Shown here one piece after another: positions 6,914 through 15,562 of a DNA stretch of 64,000 bases. Where the stretch lies: assembly GCF_023016115.1 (NCBI RefSeq), contig NZ_JALKBH010000002.1:1-64000 (forward strand). Reading direction: 5' to 3'. The stretch comes from Alcanivorax sp. S6407 (lineage in GTDB: Bacteria > Pseudomonadota > Gammaproteobacteria > Pseudomonadales > Alcanivoracaceae). Made by a program: the position numbers and the translations under genes. How positions within the stretch are numbered: position 1 is the stretch's first letter; each line of letters opens with the position of its first letter. The notes below the pieces were generated by a model. The model did not search any database. It had not been told where the DNA came from and worked only from the letters and a program-made list of their open reading frames with translations.

Positions 6914-9145
6914 TTACCAGAAACGCCAGCCGGCCGGTTGCTGCCAGGGCCGCATAACATGCTGACGCCATTTTGTTATAAGCGGGTCATTATCGTGGTG
7001 GTCCCCGCGAAACACAATCATGCCGTCCCGGTCGGTACGCAGAACTGTGACTCCCGACGCCGACAGACGGTCCAGCACCTCGGCGTGAGGATGACCAAAA
7101 TAATGACGATAGCCGGCACTGGCCAATGCCCAACCTGGCTCTACCTCACGTAACAGCGCTGCCGAAGTACTGGACTTACTGCCATGATGGGCCAGTATCA
7201 GAAGATCGGCTGCTGGCCAGCGACCCAGCATCCGGTATTCCACATCCCGACCGATATCCCCGGGCAACAAGGCACGCCAGCCATTACCCTCCACCAGCAA
7301 CACGCAGCTGGCGTCATTACCCTGCTGACCGGTGTCTGGGGGCCACAACACAGAAAAAGTCACACCGTCCCACTGCCACTCATCACCGTCAACGCAGGGC
7401 TCACTTCCCGGCACACGATCGGGCTCACCACTCAAGCGGGAAATCTGCGCGGCAAAGTCCCGGTTACCTCCGGCATGATCATTATCACCATGACTGATCA
7501 CCATCCGATCCGCTGACAGCCGGTAACGGGATAACCAGGGCAGGATGATGGATTTCGCCATGCTGCCGCCGGGCCACGAAGCACCGGTGTCATACACCAA
7601 GACATGCTCCCGGGTACGCACAACCAGCGCCAACCCCTGCCCCACATCAAAGGCGGTAAGCTCCCACTGGCCCTGCGCCAGTGGCGGTAATGACTGAGTC
7701 AACCAGGGCAACAACCACAATGGCAGCAGCCGACGGGGAAACGGCAACGCCGGTAAAAGCAGCAGAAACAGACCCGCCATCAGACACAGGGCACTGGACA
7801 AGGTTGGCAATGGCAGTCCAGCCGAGAACGGCCGCGCCAATCCGGACAGCCACTCCATGCCCAATACAGACAGCTCGACCCCCGCCCCCGCTCCTTCCAG
7901 CAGGAAATCCAGCCCGGTCACTGTGCCCAGCAGCGTGAGCGGAATGACCAGCAGGGAGTACAGCGGGATCAGCAACAGATTGGCCAGCGGCGATACCAGC
8001 GACCACTGTGCAAACAAGGCGGCTGACAGCACCGTCATGATTACCGGCAATAACAACATCAACCGCCGGCCACCGTGGCCTGTCATCAGCAACGCAATCA
8101 CCGCCACCGCGGAGAACGACAACCACAGGCTTTCCGACAGGGCCGCCAGCGGATTCATCAATAGCACGATCAGCAGGGCCCAACCCAGGCTGGCCCAGAG
8201 ACTGAACTGACGCCGCAGCATGACGGCCAGCGCCACCACCAACAGCATGATCAGGGCTCGCTGGGTGGGCAGGCTGAAGCCGGCCAGGGCGCTATAACCC
8301 ACTGCCGAAGCCAACGCAGGCAGCCAGCCCAGTTGTTGCTGGGTAAGCCGGCGCGACAGCGGCAACATCGCGTGACACAGTGGCGCCAGCAGGAAACGCC
8401 CCAACCACCACACTGCTCCGGCAATGATCGCCACATGCAGGCCGGAAATCGCCAGCAAATGAGCCGCCCCGGTGGCCTGGAATCCCGCCAGCAAATCACC
8501 ATCCAGCCCAGCGCGATCACCTACCACCAGAGCAGGCAGCACAGCCCGCGCTGACGGTGAGTTCGCCACACTGTCGGATAGTTCCTGCGCCAGCTGCTCC
8601 CGCCAGGCCAGCAGCCCGCCGCCGGAATCGATTCGTTTACCTCCCTTGAGGGTAGCGCGGGCCGCCACTGTCGCAGCCAGATCATGGCGGGCCAGGTCCA
8701 GTCCTGTGACGTTGTACAGGCCCCGGCCGGTTTTCAGTTTCAATTGCAATTGCAGGCGATCACCGGCGTAGAATCTTGAGGGAAAATCATAGCTGCTGAC
8801 CCGAATACGATGGCGACCCGGCCAGAGCGGATGGGGCTCAGTATGAAAAGTGAAATGCTGTTCCTGCTGCCAGCGGCCGAATCGATAGCGCTGGCGGTTT
8901 TCCGGCAGCGTCACCACCTGCCCGACAAAAGTCAGTGTCTTCCCCTCAAGATCTGGCGAAAGGCGCTGCTGCAGGCCCGTCTGGAATTGCCACACGCCAT
9001 AGAAGCACGCCAGCGGCAACAACAACCAGGGACCGGCACGGCCACGTCCCACCAACATTGCCACGATCAGACACAACAGCACTGGCCAGAGGCCTCCCGT
9101 CCCACTCCCGGCCACAATGGCCAGTGCCATTTTCCAAGGTTGCAT
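6914..9145 (-). CDS. comEC: DNA internalization competence protein ComEC/Rec2
   Basis: ComEC is the inner-membrane channel that moves single-stranded DNA into the cytoplasm during natural transformation. The protein has about 743 residues. Several N-terminal helices and an extracytoplasmic OB-like segment come first, then the Competence-domain helices starting around GAAHLLAISGLHVAII. A C-terminal metallo-beta-lactamase-like domain contains SHGDNDHAGG, ILAHHGS and YFGHPH. I prefer the ATG at 9145, which has GGGAG five bases upstream; a GTG at 9151 is also possible. It heads the exbB-exbD-msbA-lpxK series and is divergent from the DUF2062 gene. Full length suggests it is functional; other competence genes are not in the window. 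Confidence 0.94.
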   Translation of the reverse strand: MQPWKMALAIVAGSGTGGLWPVLLCLIVAMLVGRGRAGPWLLLPLACFYGVWQFQTGLQQRLSPDLEGKTLTFVGQVVTLPENRQRYRFGRWQQEQHFTFHTEPHPLWPGRHRIRVSSYDFPSRFYAGDRLQLQLKLKTGRGLYNVTGLDLARHDLAATVAARATLKGGKRIDSGGGLLAWREQLAQELSDSVANSPSARAVLPALVVGDRAGLDGDLLAGFQATGAAHLLAISGLHVAIIAGAVWWLGRFLLAPLCHAMLPLSRRLTQQQLGWLPALASAVGYSALAGFSLPTQRALIMLLVVALAVMLRRQFSLWASLGWALLIVLLMNPLAALSESLWLSFSAVAVIALLMTGHGGRRLMLLLPVIMTVLSAALFAQWSLVSPLANLLLIPLYSLLVIPLTLLGTVTGLDFLLEGAGAGVELSVLGMEWLSGLARPFSAGLPLPTLSSALCLMAGLFLLLLPALPFPRRLLPLWLLPWLTQSLPPLAQGQWELTAFDVGQGLALVVRTREHVLVYDTGASWPGGSMAKSIILPWLSRYRLSADRMVISHGDNDHAGGNRDFAAQISRLSGEPDRVPGSEPCVDGDEWQWDGVTFSVLWPPDTGQQGNDASCVLLVEGNGWRALLPGDIGRDVEYRMLGRWPAADLLILAHHGSKSSTSAALLREVEPGWALASAGYRHYFGHPHAEVLDRLSASGVTVLRTDRDGMIVFRGDHHDNDPLITKWRQHVMRPWQQPAGWRFW

Positions 9146-9394
9146 TGCCACTCCCGGAAACGAATCCCGCCGCAGGTGTATGCCTTTTCACTTCGAGTGG
9201 GCATAATAGCCAGCCGCAGGCATTAGCCGGGTACGACTTTGTCTCGACCTGCTGCCAGCCATTCGCTACAACGCCGCGGCATCATCACGGCAACACAACC
9301 AAGGTCTGATAGCCTGTACAGGCAAACCCTGACAGTCTGGACCCACAAACCGGAACGCCCTCACCCGACAGTGATGGCCAGCAGATGCGAATAC

Positions 9395-9991
9395 ATGCCT
9401 AGAAGGATTTTTCGTAAATACCTGCCCAAACCGGAACGACTGCGCGAGCACAAGTCGTTGAGTTTTCTGGGTGAGGTACTCTCTGATCCCAACCTCTGGC
9501 ACATCAACCGCCGGTCTCTGGCGGGTGCTGCCTTTATTGGTATCTTTGCCGGTCTGCTGCCCATCCCTCTACAAATGGGGCTCGCGGCTCTGCTGGCAGT
9601 GCGTTTTCACTGCAACCTGCCGCTCTCCATCGTACTGGTGTGGATTTCCAACCCGGTCACCTATGTACCGATCTTCTACTTCAATTATCGTATTGGCGCC
9701 TGGCTTCTGGGCATGCCCCCCCACAGTGGTGATGCCATTACCGTGGCCTGGTTTGTGGAGCAACTGGTACCGCTGTGGATGGGATCGGTATTGAGTGCGG
9801 TGGTGTTTGGCGGCGCCGCCTACATCACCGTAAAGGTGGCCTGGCGACTGGCTGTGATTCGCAGCTGGAACCTGCGCGCCCGCAATCGCGAGCGCATCCA
9901 GCGCCGGGAAGCTCGCAAGGCGGAGAAGGCAGAGAAGGCGCAGGAGAAAATGCAGGAAGAGCAACAGAAAGACGACAGTCCTGAACGCTGA
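9395..9991 (+). CDS. DUF2062 domain membrane protein
   Basis: This 198-residue protein starts MPRRIFRKYLPKPERLREHK, the usual start of the DUF2062 family in Pseudomonas relatives. The N-terminal cytoplasmic stretch is followed by two hydrophobic hairpins (about residues 45-100 and 125-155) and a highly charged Arg/Lys/Glu C-terminal tail that should form a cytoplasmic helix. The frame is open from 9239, but the upstream residues do not match the family. Function is unknown. It lies divergent from comEC and convergent with lolD. A 243-bp gap upstream contains no strong promoter I can name. Confidence 0.85.
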   Translation: MPRRIFRKYLPKPERLREHKSLSFLGEVLSDPNLWHINRRSLAGAAFIGIFAGLLPIPLQMGLAALLAVRFHCNLPLSIVLVWISNPVTYVPIFYFNYRIGAWLLGMPPHSGDAITVAWFVEQLVPLWMGSVLSAVVFGGAAYITVKVAWRLAVIRSWNLRARNRERIQRREARKAEKAEKAQEKMQEEQQKDDSPER

Positions 9992-10010
9992 GACAGGGCC
10001 CGCTTCGCGG

Positions 10011-10044
10011 CTGCAACACGCTTCACGCAACATGCACCACGCAA
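10011..10044. repeat. Single heptad arm, CGCANCA class
   Basis: ACGCNNC-type heptads run through CTGCAAC, ACGCTTC, ACGCAAC, ATGCACC and ACGCAAG, starting 20 bases after the DUF2062 stop. No reverse-complement arm is seen before lolD ends at 10172. The arm resembles 2841-2872 and the left arm at 50918-50945. Confidence 0.55.
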
Positions 10045-10060
10045 GGATCAAAAGCTGATT

Positions 10061-10122
10061 TACCACATAGCTCACAGAGCCTACAGAGGATAAGAAAATT
10101 CTTTTCTGTGTGGGCTGCGGTA
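10061..10122. repeat. 62-bp imperfect palindrome between convergent genes
   Basis: TACCACATAGCTCACAGA pairs imperfectly with TCTGTGTGGGCTGCGGTA around an AAGAAAATTCTTTT centre. It lies between the convergent DUF2062 and lolD genes, so it could end transcription from both sides through its A/T-rich apex, but it lacks the clean GC stem plus T-run of an intrinsic terminator. The CACAGAG motif is frequent in intergenic repeats of related genomes; that statement is from memory. Confidence 0.5.
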
Positions 10123-10171
10123 AAGAGTCTCTTGAATTTTGGTGCCGGGATAACCGGTCTTGCCGAGCTCT

Positions 10172-10861
10172 CTAAAGACGGCTCAGCAGGCCATCGTGCA
10201 ACTCATACTGTTGCGGGCAACGGGCGGCAAACTCGCGGTCATGGGTGACAATCATGAACGCGGTATCCAGAGACTCGTTCAGATCCAGCATCAGCGCCTG
10301 TACCTGCTCGGCGGTGCGCTCATCCAGATTCCCGGTAGGTTCATCCGCCATCACCAGCGCCGGCTCTGTCACCAGCGCCCGGGCAATCGCCACCCGTTGA
10401 CGCTCGCCGCCACTCAATGCGGAAGGCTTGTGTGACAGCCGGTGAGCCAGGCCCACCTTTTCCAGCATGGCCGCCGCTCTCGCCTGGCAGTCCGCAGGTC
10501 GATCACCGCGTATCAGCAGTGGCATGGCCACATTTTCCAGCGCGGTGAATTCCGGCAGCAGATGATGAAACTGGTAAACGAAGCCCAGGTAGCGATTACG
10601 CAAACGTCCGGTACCCCGGTCGTTGAGGGTACTCAAATCGTTGCCGGCGATGCTCACGCTGCCCCGGGTGGCACTATCGAGCCCACCCAGCAAATTCAGC
10701 AAGGTGGACTTGCCCGATCCTGACGCCCCTATGATGGCCAGGATATCGCCCTTCTCTACGGTCAGATCCACCCCGCGCAGCACTTCCAGCTCGCTGGGGC
10801 CTTCCTCATAACACTTCACCAGTTGGCTTGCCTGTAGCACAGGCGCAACAGCATTACTCAT
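10172..10861 (-). CDS. lolD: Lipoprotein-releasing system ATP-binding protein LolD
   Basis: LolD is the ATPase of the LolCDE complex, which extracts outer-membrane lipoproteins from the inner membrane and passes them to LolA. The 229-residue protein carries Walker A GASGSGKST, the Q-loop GFVYQFHHLLPEFTALENV (the LolD/MacB-type spelling), signature ALSGGERQR, Walker B ALVMADEPTGNLD and switch histidine IVTHD. The start at 10861 overlaps the lolC stop by 8 bases. The longer open frame to 10924 runs back into lolC and is rejected. Confidence 0.95.
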   Translation of the reverse strand: MSNAVAPVLQASQLVKCYEEGPSELEVLRGVDLTVEKGDILAIIGASGSGKSTLLNLLGGLDSATRGSVSIAGNDLSTLNDRGTGRLRNRYLGFVYQFHHLLPEFTALENVAMPLLIRGDRPADCQARAAAMLEKVGLAHRLSHKPSALSGGERQRVAIARALVTEPALVMADEPTGNLDERTAEQVQALMLDLNESLDTAFMIVTHDREFAARCPQQYELHDGLLSRL

Positions 10862-12089
10862 AGCGCAGAGCCTCCGCAGGCTGAACCCGGCTGGCTCGCC
10901 AGGATGGATAGAGGGTGGCCGCAAAGCTGATGAACAAGGCGATGGAAACGATGGTGGTCACATCCCCCCACTGCAGCTCTGAAGGAAGATAATTGACGAA
11001 ATAGGCATCAAACAGACGGGTGTTGAAGGTTCGCTCGATCCACTCCGCCAGGTTGCTCACGTTAGTGGCCAGCAACACGCCCAGCAAGGTACCCAGCAAG
11101 GTGCCTACTACCCCGATCAGGGTGCCCTGTACCATGAAAATGCGCATGATCGCCCCGGGGGAAGCCCCCAGGGTACGCAACACGGCGATATTGCCGCGCT
11201 TTTCTGTCACCAACATCACCTGGCTGGAAATGATATTGAACGCCGCCACCGCCACGATAAAGCTGAGCAGCAGCGTCATCATGGTCTTTTCCATCTTGAT
11301 GGCCTGGAACAGATTACCGTGGGAGCGGGTCCAGTCGCTGGTGTAATAGCCAGGACCCAGCTCACGCTGCAGTCGCCAGCCCACCGTGGGCGCCGCAAAC
11401 AAATCGGTGAGTTTCAAGCGCAGCCCCTGAACGCTGCCCGACTGGCGGGCCAGTTTGGCCGCGTCGGCTACGTTCACATAGGCGTAAAGGGAATCCACTT
11501 CCGCACGCACCCGGAAAATCCCGGTGATGGTAAAGCGTTTGAATCGTGGCATTACCCCGGCCGGCGAAATAGTGGCTTCCGGCAATACCAGGGTCACCTT
11601 GTCGCCCATATTCAGTCCCAGTCTGCGCGCCAGGCCATAGCCGATGACCATACCGAACTCCCCCGGCTGCAGGGATTCCAGCTCCCCCTGATCCATGAAG
11701 TCACCAACAATGGAAACCTTTCGCTCGGCCTGGGGCTCAATGCCATGAATCAGGGCGCCAGCCACCTCGCCACGATGAGTGAGCATGCCCTCCAGTTGCA
11801 CGAACGGGGACACCGCCTCTATTTCCTTGTGGTGATCCAGGCGCTCGGCCAGAGCATGCCAGTCTTGTACCGGTTCACGGCCATGCACGGAAAGATGGGT
11901 CACCATACCAAGGATGCGGGTCTGCAATTCCCGGTCAAAACCATTCATGACGGACAACACGGTAATCAGTACCGCCACCCCCAGCATCAGGCCAAGGGCG
12001 GAGATCAGCGTGATCACCGAGATAAAACTGTTTCGGGCTCGAGCGCCGGTATAGCGCAGGCCGATATATACGGAGAGAGGTCTGAACAT
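10854..12089 (-). CDS. lolC: Lipoprotein-releasing ABC transporter permease LolC/LolE
   Basis: This is the membrane subunit of the lipoprotein-releasing complex, 411 residues from the chosen ATG at 12089. MFRPLSVYIGLRY matches the family start; an ATG three codons upstream is possible. One N-terminal helix (ISALGLMLGVAVLITVLSV) precedes the large periplasmic MacB-like domain. Three C-terminal helices follow, beginning near ILLSFIVAVAAFNIISS. Only one LolC/E-type gene is present, so either the complex is homodimeric in this subunit (LolF-like) or the second permease lies elsewhere. It is followed by lolD with an 8-base overlap. Confidence 0.93.
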   Translation of the reverse strand: MFRPLSVYIGLRYTGARARNSFISVITLISALGLMLGVAVLITVLSVMNGFDRELQTRILGMVTHLSVHGREPVQDWHALAERLDHHKEIEAVSPFVQLEGMLTHRGEVAGALIHGIEPQAERKVSIVGDFMDQGELESLQPGEFGMVIGYGLARRLGLNMGDKVTLVLPEATISPAGVMPRFKRFTITGIFRVRAEVDSLYAYVNVADAAKLARQSGSVQGLRLKLTDLFAAPTVGWRLQRELGPGYYTSDWTRSHGNLFQAIKMEKTMMTLLLSFIVAVAAFNIISSQVMLVTEKRGNIAVLRTLGASPGAIMRIFMVQGTLIGVVGTLLGTLLGVLLATNVSNLAEWIERTFNTRLFDAYFVNYLPSELQWGDVTTIVSIALFISFAATLYPSWRASRVQPAEALRYE

Positions 12090-12269
12090 GGAGCGCATTT
12101 AACCCGAATCCCGGCACAAATACTACGCCCTGGCAGCCCGTTACGGCTGCGAATTCCGGCCGCATTCGTCTTTGTGAACAGGGTCTGCGCCGCCCTGCTG
12201 GCAAAATGGTTGAATAAGTGAGCCTAACTTTCTAATATCGAAAGAAAATACCTATCGCCGGGGGAAAGA

Positions 12270-13277
12270 ATGAAAACGAGAATAATGCCGCTGCTGGCTT
12301 GTGCAGCGCTGGTGATGCCCGCTGCTGCCCTGTCGGCAGAGGTCCCCCAACGGGGCCAGTCCGAATCCCAGGTGCGCAGCAAGTTTGGTGCTCCCATGTC
12401 TACCAAGGGGCCGGTAGGCACCCCCGCCATCACACGCTGGAACTATGACGGCTTCACCGTGTATTTCGAGAATGGCATTACCCTGCACACCGTCAAGGAC
12501 CGCCCCGTGCAGCAGGCACCAGACGTGGTATCCGGTACCGATGCCCTGCCTCCCATTGAAGAAATTGATCAGGCTGCCGCGCCGAGCGCTCCTGTAACAG
12601 AAGCACCGAGCGAGCCTGAAGCCGCCCCCGCCGCCAGTGGGGAAATGACATTCGATCCGGTCAGCGGCCGCTTCATGCCCGCTGGTGAGAGTGCAGCTAC
12701 CGAGGCCAGCGAGCCGGCCACCGATGCTGCCGAACCGGCCGCAGAGACCTCCCCGGCCGACACTGCAGCTGGCGAGACCGCAAGCACCCCGGAACCAGCA
12801 TCGGAGCCAGAACAGGCACCGGCCCCCGAACCTTCCCCAGCCCCTGCTCCGGAGCCAGAACCGGAACCCATGCCAGAACCTGAGCCTGAGCCTGAACCGG
12901 TAGCAGAACAAAAAGCCCCGGCACCGACCGTACCTGCAGAGCCGGAATCTACACCGGCCTCGGATTCGGAATTCCGTTTTGATCCCATCACCGGCCGCAT
13001 CATCATTGCCGGCGAAGAAACCCCGGAAGAAGCCGCCGCCAAGGCCGAGGCCGATGCTGCTATCGCCCAGGCGAAAGAAGAAGCAGCCAAAGCCTCTGCC
13101 GAAGAAGCCGCTGCTGACAAGGCAGAAGCCAGCGCAGCAAAGGCCAAAGCCGCAGCGGAAGACGCAGCCAGTGAAGCTGAAGAAGCTGCCGAAGAGGCAT
13201 CGGATGCCGCCGAAGACGCTGCTGACGATGGCGAAGGCGACGGGGGTTTCTATATTGACTGGGGCGCCAGTCAGTAG
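12270..13277 (+). CDS. Secreted low-complexity protein with duplicated FDPxxGR motif
   Basis: I do not recognise a function. The 335-residue protein has a signal peptide (about 1-23, cleavage after ALSA). A conserved-looking N-terminal domain (about 24-80, with VRSKFGAP, ITRWNYDGFTVYF) recalls short periplasmic proteins of Pseudomonas. A Pro/Glu/Ala spacer (about 103-235) includes a PE-repeat stretch near 183-212. The motif (T/R)FDPxxGRxxxAGE occurs twice, at 127-140 and 236-249. An Ala/Glu/Lys coiled-coil-like tail follows (about 251-320), ending GFYIDWGASQ. The composition suggests an extended, acidic periplasmic or surface protein. AGGTATTTTCTT lies on the minus strand of the 171-bp upstream gap; GGGGGAAAG just before the ATG serves as ribosome-binding site. 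Confidence 0.75.
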   Translation: MKTRIMPLLACAALVMPAAALSAEVPQRGQSESQVRSKFGAPMSTKGPVGTPAITRWNYDGFTVYFENGITLHTVKDRPVQQAPDVVSGTDALPPIEEIDQAAAPSAPVTEAPSEPEAAPAASGEMTFDPVSGRFMPAGESAATEASEPATDAAEPAAETSPADTAAGETASTPEPASEPEQAPAPEPSPAPAPEPEPEPMPEPEPEPEPVAEQKAPAPTVPAEPESTPASDSEFRFDPITGRIIIAGEETPEEAAAKAEADAAIAQAKEEAAKASAEEAAADKAEASAAKAKAAAEDAASEAEEAAEEASDAAEDAADDGEGDGGFYIDWGASQ

Positions 13278-13319
13278 CACACTCGCGCGCATGTAGCCCC
13301 CTGACGGAACCTTTCTTGC

Positions 13320-14327
13320 ATGCGCCGATTTCTTCCTGAATGGCACCCCCAGTGGGGGGTGCTGCTCGCCTGGCCAGACCCCGATACCGATTGGGCGGAT
13401 CATCTCGCCGAAGCCGAAAAATGCTATCTGGATCTGCTTGCCGCCCTGCTCGATCATGAGCATGTGCTGCTGGTCTGCCGCAACGACACCCTGCACAACC
13501 GCATTCAGCGCCTGGTGGCGCAGCGTGGACTGTCCGCAGAGCGCCTTCGGCTCGTCATTGCCGATTACAACGATACCTGGGCTCGGGATTTTGGTCCGCT
13601 GGCCATCGAGCACGATGATGCCATCGAGCTGCTGGATTACACCTTCACCGGCTGGGGCGGCAAGTTCGACGCCGACAAGGACAATACCCTTAATCGGCGC
13701 CTTGAGTGGTTACCTGCTCTTCACCGCCAGGACCTGGTACTGGAGGGGGGGGCCGTGGATACCGATGGTCAGGGCAACCTGCTGACCACCCGTCACTGCT
13801 TGCGCAATCCCAATCGCAATCCCTCTCTGTCCGAGGAAGAACTCACCATCCTGCTCAAGGAACAGCTGGGGGTGAAGGACATCTGGTGGCTGGATCACGG
13901 CGAGCTGGAAGGGGATGACACCGACGCCCATGTGGATACCCTGGCCCGCTTTGTGGATGCCCGCACTATTGCCTACGTGCAATGCCAGGACAGCAATGAC
14001 AGTCATTTCCCGTCACTGCAACGCATGGAACAGGAACTGCAGTCACTGGCGCACACGCACCATCTGACACTGGTGCCCCTGCCCCTGCCTGAGGCCCAGT
14101 ACAGCCGCGAAGGCGAACGCCTGCCCGCCACCTATGCGAACTTTCTTATCACCAACGAGAAAATTCTGCTGCCGGTGTATGGCTGCGAAACGGATCAGGC
14201 CGCCATTGATGCCCTGCGTGCAGTGGCCGGCGGCCGGACAGTGACCCCGATCAATTGTCGGGTATTGATCGAACAACACGGCAGCCTGCATTGTGTCACC
14301 ATGCAGTTGCCCCAGGGCGCCCTTTAA
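13320..14327 (+). CDS. aguA: Agmatine deiminase family protein
   Basis: This cytoplasmic enzyme is expected to hydrolyse agmatine to N-carbamoylputrescine and ammonia, the first step of the arginine-decarboxylase route to putrescine. The peptidyl-arginine-deiminase fold is marked by WARDFGP (87-93), LEGGAVDTDG, HVDTLARF and the C-terminal HCVT with nucleophile Cys325. At 335 residues it is a little short for AguA, and the segment before the cysteine is HGSLHC rather than the usual GGGNIHC. Substrate specificity is therefore inferred mainly from the aguB-like gene 35 bases downstream. The start is 42 bases after the preceding gene. Confidence 0.88.
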   Translation: MRRFLPEWHPQWGVLLAWPDPDTDWADHLAEAEKCYLDLLAALLDHEHVLLVCRNDTLHNRIQRLVAQRGLSAERLRLVIADYNDTWARDFGPLAIEHDDAIELLDYTFTGWGGKFDADKDNTLNRRLEWLPALHRQDLVLEGGAVDTDGQGNLLTTRHCLRNPNRNPSLSEEELTILLKEQLGVKDIWWLDHGELEGDDTDAHVDTLARFVDARTIAYVQCQDSNDSHFPSLQRMEQELQSLAHTHHLTLVPLPLPEAQYSREGERLPATYANFLITNEKILLPVYGCETDQAAIDALRAVAGGRTVTPINCRVLIEQHGSLHCVTMQLPQGAL

Positions 14328-14362
14328 GCACCCTTTCTCCACCATCTTTCAGGAAGACAGCC

Positions 14363-15256
14363 ATGCGAGTTGCGGTTATCCAGCAGAACAACAGTGCTGA
14401 CCTTGACGCCAACCTGGATCACTCCCTGTCACTGGTTCGCCAGGCCGCCAGCCAGGGGGCGGAACTGGTGATGCTGCAGGAGCTGCATCGCAGTCTGTAT
14501 TTCTGTCAGACCGAAGACACGCGCGTATTTGATCTGGCAGAAAGCATTCCTGGCCCCAGCACGGACAGACTCGGCGCCCTGGCGAAAGAGCTAGGTATCG
14601 TTATCGTTGGCAGCCTGTTTGAGAAACGGGCCACTGGCCTCTACCACAACACCGCCGTGGTGCTGGAAAAGGACGGCAGCCTGGCCGGCATTTACCGCAA
14701 GATGCATATTCCTGACGATCCGGGTTTTTATGAGAAATTTTATTTCACCCCGGGCGATGCCGACTTCAACGACGGCCGCAGCGGTTTCAGCCCTATCCAC
14801 ACCAGCGTGGGTAAACTTGGCCTGCTGGTATGCTGGGATCAGTGGTATCCAGAAGCCGCACGCCTGATGGCACTGGCCGGAGCCGACCTGCTGCTCTACC
14901 CCACCGCCATCGGCTGGGACCTCGAGGATGAGCAAGGCGAGCAGCAGCGCCAACTGGACGCCTGGATCACCATTCAGCGCGCCCACGGCGTGGCCAACGG
15001 CCTGCCGGTACTGGTGGCCAACCGCACCGGTTTTGAGCAGAGTCCCGTCGATGAAAGCGGTATCCAGTTCTGGGGGAACAGTTTTATCTGCGGCCCCCAG
15101 GGTGAATTCCTGGCCCGGGCGGACAGCGACAGTGAACAGGTATTGATGGCTGATGTGGACATGCAACGCAGTGAATCCGTGCGCCGCATCTGGCCTTATC
15201 TGCGTGACCGTCGGGTTGATGCGTATGGGGATCTGAACAAACGCTACCGGGATTGA
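14363..15256 (+). CDS. aguB: N-carbamoylputrescine amidase
   Basis: This nitrilase-superfamily amidase converts N-carbamoylputrescine to putrescine, CO2 and ammonia. The 297-residue protein shows the catalytic triad Glu40 (VMLQELHRS), Lys113 (YRKMHIPDD) and Cys157 (LGLLVCWDQWYPEAAR), and the family's GFYEKFYFTPGD segment. The ATG at 14363 has AGGAAG upstream; the open frame reaching back to 14255 overlaps aguA and is not used. It is paired with aguA in one transcription unit that ends at the terminator near 15487-15521. Confidence 0.95.
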   Translation: MRVAVIQQNNSADLDANLDHSLSLVRQAASQGAELVMLQELHRSLYFCQTEDTRVFDLAESIPGPSTDRLGALAKELGIVIVGSLFEKRATGLYHNTAVVLEKDGSLAGIYRKMHIPDDPGFYEKFYFTPGDADFNDGRSGFSPIHTSVGKLGLLVCWDQWYPEAARLMALAGADLLLYPTAIGWDLEDEQGEQQRQLDAWITIQRAHGVANGLPVLVANRTGFEQSPVDESGIQFWGNSFICGPQGEFLARADSDSEQVLMADVDMQRSESVRRIWPYLRDRRVDAYGDLNKRYRD

Positions 15257-15283
15257 GGGCGAGCTCTGAGCGTTGAGCTACGA

Positions 15284-15408
15284 GTTTCTGGAATCCTTTA
15301 CCTCGCCAAGGCTCGGATCGCGGTCGAACGACCGCTCCTACGGCACCATGGACGTTTCTGGGATCCTTACCTCGCTTAGGCTCGGATCGCGAGCAGGCTC
15401 GCTCCTAC
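15284..15408. repeat. Two direct REP-like copies
   Basis: Two direct copies of a roughly 55-bp unit (15284-15341 and 15354-15408) begin GTTTCTGGRATCC. Each contains CTCGGATCGC and a hairpin (CGGTCGAACGACCG in the first, GCGAGCAGGCTCGC in the second) and ends GCTCCTAC. They follow the aguB stop. The hairpin-plus-CTCCTAC ending resembles REP sequences of Pseudomonas-type genomes. The rest of the 306-bp gap holds a further stem (CGAAAACCC with GGGGTTTTCG near 15428-15459), a terminator and a heptad arm, and no gene. Confidence 0.7.
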
Positions 15409-15486
15409 AGCTGCTTCGTAGAAAGGCCGAAAACCCGGGTGCTTTTCCGGGGTTTTCGATCGCATAGAGCTTGTCGCTCACAGCAC

Positions 15487-15521
15487 AAAAAAGCCCACCC
15501 GGTTACCCAGGTGGGCTTTTT
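15487..15521. terminator. Bidirectional intrinsic terminator
   Basis: AAGCCCACC and GGTGGGCTT form a GC-rich stem flanked by A-run and T-run. It lies between the convergent aguB and the secreted-protein gene ending at 15563, and can serve both. Confidence 0.9.
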
Positions 15522-15523
15522 AA

Positions 15524-15556
15524 CGCGTGTTGCATGGTGCGTGTTGCGTGAAGCGT
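15524..15556. repeat. Single heptad arm, TGTTGCG class
   Basis: Heptads ACGCGTG, TTGCATG, GTGCGTG, TTGCGTG and AAGCGTC form a right-type arm that ends 6 bases before the stop codon of the minus-strand gene at 15563. No left partner is visible; the intrinsic terminator lies where the core would be. Confidence 0.55.
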
Positions 15557-15562
15557 CTCTAT

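Noticed and set aside
12252-13613. 453-codon minus-strand frame over the secreted low-complexity gene
   Set aside because: Its Gly/Phe/Cys-rich translation is the antisense of Ala/Glu/Pro codons; the plus strand has a signal peptide and ribosome-binding site.
15487-15521. Terminator stem considered as part of the heptad element
   Set aside because: It has a standard GC stem with A- and T-runs and no 7-bp register; it is listed separately.
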